Shown one piece after another: positions 56,690-64,000 of a stretch of DNA of 64,000 bases. Below the pieces are notes generated by a model that was not told the origin of the DNA, made no database searches, and saw only the letters and a list, made by a program, of their open reading frames with translations. The stretch lies in NCBI RefSeq assembly GCF_024323335.1, contig NC_066579.1, positions 357,880,900 to 357,944,899 on the forward strand. Direction: 5' to 3'. The DNA is from Lathyrus oleraceus (lineage: Eukaryota; Streptophyta; Magnoliopsida; Fabales; Fabaceae). Position numbers and translations under genes: made by a program. Each line of letters opens with the position of its first letter. The stretch's first letter is position 1.

Positions 56690-57430
56690 CATAAGGACTT
56701 GCTGGAGATTTGCACTGAGACTCGTTGGGGAGTAGTACAAAGACTTGCTGGGGAATTGGTACAAGAGCACCATATCCAGGTTTCTTTAAAAGTCTGTCTC
56801 TGCTGAGGATTCCGTAGAATAATGGAGATGCCTTCTACTTCAAAAATGCAGGAGATTCCCTGTGGTTCTTGAATTTGTGAGGTATATGAGGATTGGACCT
56901 TTCTGAGGACTCCGCTGGGGATACAAGGTGTTATCCTCTGGAAATAAGATGATATTGTAAGAGAAGTCCTGCAATTCTTGAATTTGCTTAAAATGCAACA
57001 CACTCTTCTTTACTACAAAACATTACTGAGGAGGAGACATATCCTTCTATTGAATGGACAGAGAACAACAGGAGATTCCCTGTAGTTTCTGAATATCAAC
57101 TTTCTTCACTTGCTGAGGGATGGAGACCTCTGTATTACTCCTGCTCGGGGAAATCAAAGCTTCCTTCTCATCCTCTGCTGGGGACATTGTTGATCCCTCC
57201 TTAATAAATTACTGGGGAAATACCTGTAGTAATCCCATAGGCCAAATCTGTAACTTAAAACCTGGATCAAAGTCTTCATGATCAATTAACCGGGGAGTCT
57301 TCATGCCCCAAGTGAAGGGAACAATCTTCTTGAAATATTTCTTGCATGATCTCTTGAGGAAAACTAGGAAGCAAAATTGGGGATATCCAGAATCACAACC
57401 TCTGCTGGAGAAATATTACTGCCAAGACAC
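56690..57430 (-). repeat. Dispersed CCCCAGCAGAG motifs (Ogre-E)
   Basis: On the plus strand TTGCTGGGGA, CTCCGCTGGGGA, CTCTGCTGGGGA, CTCTGCTGGAGA and similar occur at about 10 places. On the element's sense strand they read TCCCCAGCAGAG, like the Ogre-A motifs at 8450-9110. Confidence 0.6.
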
Positions 57431-57924
57431 CTGTGGAGATCTTTTCATCATATACATATGAGGATAGTAACATGAACATGTCTAGTTGGAATCACATGAT
57501 TTTAGAATTACTGGGACCGCATGTCTAATCCTTTTATTGATGTCCACAAATCAAAGTAAATAATCTTTATAGTTTTCAAAAACTGTTTTTAATTCAAAAC
57601 TTTTGTTTCAAAACATATCTGTCAAAGTAAAAGAACTTTCGTAAATTGAAATGAAAATTAAGAGTGCCAAGAAATATAGAAAGGCTCAAATTGATTTGAT
57701 AGGATGGTAATCAGCCAACAACATGATTCCATATATCTTTACAAATTGGAAAATGGTAATTTCGTGGAAAAAGGGTACGTTGAACTACAATGACATCATT
57801 CTCTCTTCCACTTTTGAAACCTGTATTGCAGCCTTAAGAAAGTTGGAGAACTGTTGAAAATATTCTGATACTTCAATGATCTTGTCTCCGTTATGCAGTT
57901 ACTTGCCTGAAATCCCTAACTTTT

Positions 57925-58077
57925 GCCTAGATTTCCCTTTCGGGTTTTCAATCTACCGGGATAATATTTTCTTTGTTTTTTATGTCTCTAATTTTTGCCT
58001 GGACCGCCCTTTCAGGTTTTCAGTCCACCGAGACGCTCATTTTTGCCTAAGCCGCCCTTTCGGGTTTTCAACTTAGC
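57925..58077 (-). ncRNA. Three tandem stem-loops right after pol (Ogre-E)
   Basis: On the minus strand the units are at 58077-58045, 58029-57997 and 57957-57925. Each has an outer stem (CTAAGTTG/CGGCTTAG; GGACTG/CGGTCC; GTAGATT/AAATCTA), an ACCCGAAAGGG or ACCTGAAAGGG inner hairpin and a trailing GGCAAAA. Compared with Ogre-A, unit 2 shows a T-A to C-G double change that keeps pairing, and unit 1 has G-U-compatible changes. Confidence 0.7.
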
Positions 58078-58096
58078 GAGCTGTTCTTTTCATTTT

Positions 58097-59837
58097 TTAG
58101 GCGAAGTATTTCTTGACTGCATCTGTATTCACGGGACGTGGAAGCTCTTCACCATCCATGTTTGTAAGAATTAAAGCACCGCTTGAGAAGGCTTTCTTGA
58201 CAACATAGGGTCCTTCATAGTTAGGAGTCCACTTGCCCCTAGAATCATTGTGAAATAGTATCATCTTCTTGAGTACAAGGTCACCCTCTTTGAATTCTCT
58301 CGGCTTAACCTTCCTATCAAATGCCTGCTTCATTCTCTTTTGATATAACTGTCCATGGCACAAGGCAGACATTCTTTTTTCTTCAATCAAATTCAACTGA
58401 TCGTATCTGCTTTGACACCATTCAGCCTCTGACAACTGAGTTTCCATTAGTATCCTCATTGATGGAATTTCAACCTCTATCGGTAACACAACTTCCATAC
58501 CGTATACAAGTGAAAATGGGGTTGCCCCAGTTGAAGTACGGGCTGATGTTCTATATCCGTGTAGTGCAAAAGGCAGCATTTCATGCCAATCTTTGTAGGT
58601 AACAACCATCTTTTGAATGATCTTCTTGATATTCTTATTTGCAGCTTCAACTGCCCCATTCATCTTGGGACGGTAAGGAGAAGAGTTGTGATGCTCGATC
58701 TTGAAACTTTCACATAATTCATCCATCATTTTGTTGTTCAGATTGGAGCCATTGTCAGTGATGATCTTGTTTGGAATGCCATATCGGCAAATGAGATTAT
58801 TTTTGATGAATCTGACCACCACTTGCTTTGTCACCTTTGCATACGAAGCTGCTTCCACCCATTTGGTGAAGTAATCAATTGCCACGAGAATGAAACGGTG
58901 TCCGTTGGAAGCTTTGGGTTCAATCATACCGATCATGTCAATGCCCCACATTGAGAATGGCCAAGGAGCAGAAATCACATTCAAAAAGGTTGGTGGTACA
59001 TGAACCTTATCAGCGTAGATCTGACATTTGTGACACTTCTTTACAAATTTGTAGCAATCTGGTTCCATGGTCAACCAGTAGTAACCAGCTCTCAACATCT
59101 TTCTTGACATAGAGTGGCCATTTGCATGAGTACCAAAGGACCCTTCGTGAACTTCTTTCATCAACATTTCTGCTTCCTTTTTGTCAACACATCTGAGTAA
59201 GACCATGTCATAATTCCTCTTATAGAGCACATTCTGATTAAGGAAGAAACTGCCTGACAATCTTCTCAAAGTCTTTTTATCTTTTTCTGTTGCTCCAAGA
59301 GGATACTCCTGAGTCTGAAGGAAATGCTTGATATCGTGGTACCATGGTTTATCATCAAAACTGGCCTCAGCTGTAAACACATGTGCTGGTCTATCAAGTC
59401 GCTTGATCACAATTCTGGGTACTTCGTTTGGAAAACCCACTTGATACATTGAAGACAACGTAGCTAGAGCATCCGCCATCTGATTCTCATCCCGAGGAAT
59501 GTGATGCAACTCAACCTTGGTGAAGAAAGTCAACAATCTTCTTGCATAGTCTTTGTATGGGATCAAGCCAGGGTGGCGTGTTTCCCATTCTCCTTTGATC
59601 TGATTGATAACTAACGCTGAGTCACCATAAACAGTAAGATTTTTGATGCGGAGGTCAATGGCTTCTTCAAGACCCATGATACAGGCTTCATATTCAGCAA
59701 TGTTGTTTGTACATTCAAAACAAATTCTTGCCGTGAAAGGAATATGAGAACCTTCTGGAGCGATAATGACTGCACCTACTCCATGTCCATAAGCGTTGGA
59801 AGCTCCATCAAATACTAAACCCCATTGAGAATTGGTT
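58097..59837 (-). pseudogene. Ogre-E second RNase H and integrase (frameshifted from RT)
   Basis: On the minus strand the frame opens with QWGLVFDGASNAYGHGVGAV (59837 downwards), then AEYEACIMGLEEA, YGDSALVINQ and RDENQMADALATL, so the Asp-Glu-Asp-Asp set of an archaeal-type RNase H is present. The integrase zinc domain (HEGSFGTHANGH ... CHKCQIY) and the core follow, with Asp in WGIDMIG, Asp in IITDNGSNL and Glu in NGAVEAANKNIKKI. The C-terminus ends in VNTDAVKKYFA, TAA at 58097. No internal stop is seen, but a one-base deletion near 59835 puts this part out of frame with RT. Confidence 0.9.
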
Positions 59838-61555
59838 CAGGTCCTTCTTCAGGAAGTGGCTCTTCACAATCTCTGGATTTTAGGAACATGACATCTTCAT
59901 CAGGAAACTCATCCTCATTATCATTGTGATCTTCAACGGGTTGGTGAGCAAGGTACTCGGCTAACACACTGCTCTTGATAGCTTTCTGGGTATGATACTC
60001 AATGTCGTATTCTGATAACAGCATCTGCCATCTTGCAATCTTACCAGTGAGTGCAGGCTTCTCAAAAATGTACTTGATTGGATCCATTTTGGATATCAAC
60101 CAAGTGGTGTGACTTAACATATACTGCCTCAATCTCTTAGCAGCCCAAGCCAATGCACAACATGTCTTCTCGAGTAAGGAGTATCGTGATTCACAGTCAG
60201 TAAATTTCTTGCTTAAGTAGTAAATGGCATGCTCTTTCTTTCCAGTTTCGTCTTGTTGACCCAGAATACAACCCATAGAATTCTCAAGCACTGTCAAATA
60301 CATAACCAACGGTCTTCCAGCAACAGGTGGTAACAAGATAGGAGGCTCCATGAGGTACTCTTTGATACTGTCAAATGCTTTCTGACAATCCTCTGTCCAA
60401 ACACAATTCTGACTCTTTCTCAGCAATTTGAAGATAGGTTCACAAGTGGCAGTCATGTGAGAAATAAACCGGGATATGTAATTCAATCGTCCTAGAAAAC
60501 CTCTCACTTGCCTTTCTGTTTTTGGTGCGGGCATCTCTTGGATAGCTTTTACTTTATCTGGATCAACTTCAATGCCTTTTTGGCTGACAATGAAGCCCAA
60601 GAGTTTACCTGACCTGACGCCAAATGTGCATTTGTTCGGATTGAGGCGAAGACGGAACTTCCTCAATCGTTGAAACAGCTTCAATAGATCTACTAAGTGA
60701 CCTTCTTCTGAACGAGACTTCACGATCATGTCATCCACATAAACCTCAATCTCTTTGTGCATCATGTCGTGAAAGAGCGTTGTCATGGCTCGCTGGTAAG
60801 TAGCACCTGCGTTCTTCAACCCAAACGGCATCACTTGATAACAGAATGTTCCCCATGGTGTTATGAATGTAGTTTTTTCCATGTCTTCGGGAGCCATTTT
60901 GATCTGGTTATACCCGGAGAATCCGTCCATGAAGGAGAATATGTCAAACTTTGTTGTATTGTCTACCAACATGTCAATGTGAGGCAGGGGGAAATCATCC
61001 TTTGGGCTTGCTCTATTTAAGTCACGATAGTCGACACACATTCGTACCTTCCCGTCCTTCTTAGGAACTGGCACAATATTTGCTATCCACTCTGGATACA
61101 CTGAAGTGGCAAGAAAACCAGCATCTATTTGCTTCAGAACTTCTTCTTTAATTTTGACGGCCATATCTGGATGTGTTCTTCTTAATTTCTGTTTGACCGA
61201 TGGACATTCTGGCTTCAAAGGTAGCTTGTGCTCTACGATGTCAGTGTCGAGACCAGGCATATCTTGATAAGACCAAGCAAACACATCTACATACTCTTTC
61301 AACAGGCTGATCAATTGCTCCTTGACCTGTGGGGATAACAATGCTCCAATTTTGACTTCTTTCACATTTTCTTCCGAACCCAAGTTGACTGTTTCCAAAG
61401 GCTCCTTGTATGGCTGAATAGTGTCTTCTTTATTTTCAAGCTGGCGGGCGACCTCTTCTGGAATCTCATCCCATTCTTCCTCTTCAGCTTCGAATACAGA
61501 ATGTTCAAAGTTGGGAGAGGGCATGATGTCATTGTGTTCAACGGGTTTAAGTAAC
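59815..61555 (-). pseudogene. Ogre-E pol exon: RT and first RNase H
   Basis: On the minus strand the exon starts at the intron acceptor (61555) with LLKPVEHNDIMPSPNFEHS. RT motifs: MCVDYRDLNRASPKDDFPLP (175), MPFGLKNAGATYQRAM (245) and YVDD (275-278). The first RNase H region follows (about 385-510, KKEHAIYYLSKKF, WISKMDPIKYIFE type wording), but the usual first catalytic Asp position reads YLTVLENSMG, as expected for Tat elements in which this domain has decayed and a second RNase H was added. The frame ends at TAG 59815 because of a one-base deletion. RT itself is intact. Confidence 0.92.
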
Positions 61556-61799
61556 CTGTACAAACAATTGTTTTTAGAGGACTGACCATGACATGCAAAA
61601 ATGTGTTCTTTTTAAGGTTTTTTTTTGTGTTACCATTTTCCGAAAAAGCTGAAAAGATAAACGGACACAAGTGTATAGGAACACAAAAGATCTTTTTCAT
61701 GGATAGTACGTTTTTGACAAAAGTGCCCATTTTACAAAATTAATGCTTCGCGCTTTGGGCTAAAGCGGAAGATTTTTGAAAACTGAAAAGCTTAATTAC
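61556..61799 (-). other. Ogre-E intron between protease and RT (244 nt)
   Basis: On the minus strand the donor is TCAAA/GTAATTAAG (first base 61799) and the acceptor is TTTGTACAG/GTTAC (last base 61556), after a T-rich stretch. Retention gives AAG TAA, which stops the protease ORF; splicing joins AA/G in frame. The layout equals Ogre-C (37224-37479). Confidence 0.88.
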
Positions 61800-62857
61800 T
61801 TTGATATGTGGACACAATGTGGGATGTCAACTGCGGTCCAGTTCTTCATAACTACTCCTGGTGTCACAAATCTGGGGCCTTCGTCTTCTGTCTTTCCCTC
61901 AAAAGTATCCTCCTCCACTGCTACCATGTTGATAAACCCACCGCTGTGAAAGATATCTTTGAAAGGTCGCACCACTGAAGTCTGCACTTGTTTTCCATCA
62001 ACAAAGCCTAATCCTGCATGGTTAACGTTTTCTGGCAACTCTATCACCTTGCCCCACATTTCTGTAGGACCTGTCTTGACAATCTGCTGGGCGTCTTTGA
62101 ATGACGCGATTGAACCTTCACTTTTCTTGTAATCATCGATGGTCAGGGCCTGAAATGGAGTTTGAACAGCCGTCTCGTCTACTTCTATCACACTAAACAA
62201 TGAAAGGTGGCTAATCAGCATAGCCTGCTCCCCATTAACCGTCACTATTTGCCCATTCTTGACAAACTTTAACTTTTGGTGTAACGTGGATGTAATGGCA
62301 CCCGCCTCATGAATCCATGGGCGTCCGAGCAGACAGCTATAAGCTGGCACTATGTCCATAACCTGGAAAGTGATCTGGAATACGTGAGGTCCAATACCAA
62401 TAGGCAAATCAACTTCTCCAATGACTGTTTTTCTTGATCCATTGAACGCTTTCACAATAATTCCACTGTGCCGCATTTGCCCCCCTTTGTACTTTAGCTT
62501 CAACAAGGTAGACTTGGGCATGACATTCAGAGATGAACCGGTGTCAATTAGGATATTAGACAAAGAATCCCCTTGACAATTGGCTGAGATATGGAGAGCG
62601 AAGTTGTGATTCTTTCCTTCTTCTGGCAGTTCTTCATCACAAAAGCCTAAGCCATTGCACGAAGTGATGCTGCCTACAACATTGTTGAACTGCTCTGCTG
62701 TTATATCCTGTTCTACAAAGGCTTGATCAAGCACCTTCAGTAGTGCTTCTCTGTGGACAGCTGAGTTCAATAATAAGGACAGGATCGAGATTTTTGACGG
62801 TGTCTGTAGCAACTGATCTACCACTTTGTAGTCACTGAGCTTGATAATTCTGAGTAG
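61800..62857 (-). pseudogene. Ogre-E protease region
   Basis: On the minus strand ILIDTGSSLNVMPKSTLLKL holds the DTGSS aspartic protease motif, followed by YSCLLGRPWIHEAGAITS and LHQKLKFVKNGQIVTV. The region is in the same frame as gag but separated from it by TAA at 62858-62860, at a position where Ogre-C has Glu (DDDEVLRLIKK). The ORF closes at the intron donor (NWTAVDIPHCVHISK). The protease domain is otherwise uninterrupted. Confidence 0.9.
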
Positions 62858-64000
62858 TTAATCTGTTTCTTTGTCAAGGGTTGAATTGCTTGTTTGCCCT
62901 TCTGCTTCTCTTGTCACTGGTACCACGACTACTGGATCTTTCTCAACATTTCTACTTGGGATAACCGGCGGAGCGAACACGCGGCCACTGCGCGTCATTC
63001 GGCTATTTGCTGCGATATTGGTAACTGAGGCTAAGGTTTTAATCTCGACCTCTTTACCGTTCTCAATAATAGTTGCTGCATAGCGGTAGGGGACCGCTTT
63101 ATCTGAAGTGTAAGGCATTGGGCCCGGAGGGCAAATCACCACCGGCTCCCTCGGATGATAAGCTATCTCTACTTTCTCTGGAATGTTGAAGCAAGGAATG
63201 ATGACATTCACTTCTTGTTCTTGTGATTCTGGAGAACTCACTTGTCTAGAAATCTGAATCAAACCCTGATCAAGGACGCCTTGCAAATCATCTTGAATCT
63301 TCCTACAACCTCTTGAATTGACTGAACATGTACCACAGATCTGGTGGTCATGTTGGAATAGACCATGAGCATATAAAACAGAATGAATTTCAACCAAAGA
63401 CCGCCGAATCTCCTCTATCTTCGTAACACGTTATTCATTGAGACAAACTTCTATATTGTTCACTGATGAAGGACCATGACTTGGCATTGGATTGTCCTTC
63501 ACATTGGGACCCATGTTCTTGAAGGTCAGGATACCTGCTCTTGTCAACTTCTGTACTTCCAACTTTAAAGCAAAACAGTTGTCTAAGTCATGACCTGGAG
63601 CATTCTGATGAAAGGGACAAGATACCTCTGGCTTGTACCACCAAGGTAGCACTTCTGGTACAAGAGGTCGTGGTCGTGGTTGCACAAGGTTTTTAGTGAT
63701 CAAAGCTGGATACAATTCTGCATATGACATTGGAATTGGATCAAAATTGGTTCTTCTTTGCTGCTGTGGTGGACGTTGTTGTAACTGATGTTGATGTTGT
63801 TGAGGTTGATGTTGTTGCTGATACTGAGTATTCTGTTGGAAGCGGTTGGTACGCTGCTGAGGGTATTGGACTTGAACTGGAGCAGAAGTGATTACTGGAG
63901 TCACGGCTGCTATATGTTGGTGTTGGGAATGGTAAGGATAATTGATCCTTCTTGGATGATTATAGGACACAACATTAGTTTCTTGTTCCTTCTTTTTCAT
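62858..64000 (-). pseudogene. gag: Ogre-E gag C-terminal part (continues past window edge)
   Basis: On the minus strand the frame enters from the right edge with a Gln/His-rich linker, then NFDPIPMSYAELYPALI, WWYKPE and the zinc-knuckle-like CPFHQNAPGHDLDNC. A TAA at 63431-63433 replaces the residue after NNIEVCLNE (Ogre-C has Tyr there). The same frame continues with IRRSLVEIHSVLYAHGL, MPYTSDKAVPYRYAATI and MTRSGRVFAPPV. With the TAA at 62858 there are two nonsense codons in Gag-Pro. The Gag N-terminus, ORF1, PBS and 5' LTR lie beyond 64000. Confidence 0.88.

Larger units (their letters stand above)
54700..57924 (-). other. Ogre-E 3' untranslated region
   Basis: Non-coding between the pol stop region and the PPT. 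It contains a long degenerate repeat field (54920-56270), a field of PBS-complementary motifs (56690-57430) and, adjoining pol, three stem-loops (57925-58077). The small ORF at 56680-57003 shows no family features. Confidence 0.75.

Overview
The window is plant repetitive DNA, most probably from a large-genome legume of the pea/vetch/lentil/faba group (Fabeae). The reasons are several Ogre-type (Ty3/gypsy, Tat lineage) retrotransposons with LTRs of about 5 kb, a primer site matching the 3' end of a plant tRNA-Arg, the Ogre intron between protease and reverse transcriptase, a second RNase H domain, and a 12-kb-class Athila element with paralogous extra ORFs. I see no host gene, rRNA or functional tRNA gene. 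Essentially every base can be assigned to a transposable element, and these are nested.

Layout. Ogre-A (+ strand): 5' LTR (truncated by the window edge) 1-2639, PBS 2642-2659, leader, a deleted internal region with only gag, pol N-terminus and integrase C-terminus scraps (3756-5637), a 5-kb 3' UTR packed with tandem repeats (5638-10584), PPT, and 3' LTR 10600-15865. Ogre-A sits inside the pol gene of an Athila element (+): pol remainder 15866-17908, two paralogous extra ORFs (18169-19467 and 20147-21448), a 3' UTR, and 3' LTR 22597-24326. The Athila element in turn sits inside an Ogre LTR on the minus strand (Ogre-B, 24327-27337). That LTR is inserted in the second RNase H region of Ogre-C (minus; pieces at 27338-27723 and 35660-43270, 5' LTR from 43280 on). 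Ogre-C is also interrupted by a Ty1/copia element (27724-35659, TSD GATAC). Its 5' LTR carries a solo Ogre LTR (Ogre-D, 44223-49058) and a 997-bp foldback element with a 9-bp TSD (50005-51001). From 51978 to the right edge lies Ogre-E (minus): 3' LTR, PPT, repeat-rich 3' UTR, integrase, second RNase H, RT/RNase H, intron, protease and part of gag.

None of the polyproteins is fully intact. Nonsense codons, frameshifts and deletions are present in Ogre-A, C and E, in copia and in Athila pol. The two Athila accessory ORFs are open throughout. Ogre-A has nearly identical LTRs but badly decayed coding DNA, so it was probably mobilised in trans as a non-autonomous element.

The most interesting signals are non-coding: (1) three tandem, covarying stem-loops directly after the pol stop, shared by the divergent Ogre-A and Ogre-E; (2) recurrent 3' UTR motifs that mimic the tRNA-Arg primer 3' end, plus a PBS-like decoy inside the LTRs of three families; (3) a stand-alone promoter (TATA, Kozak and TGACG/CGTCA inverted repeats like those in the LTR) in front of the second Athila accessory ORF; (4) an intron whose retention creates the Gag-Pro stop codon; (5) tandem arrays with TTAACCGGTTAA palindromes in the copia leader.
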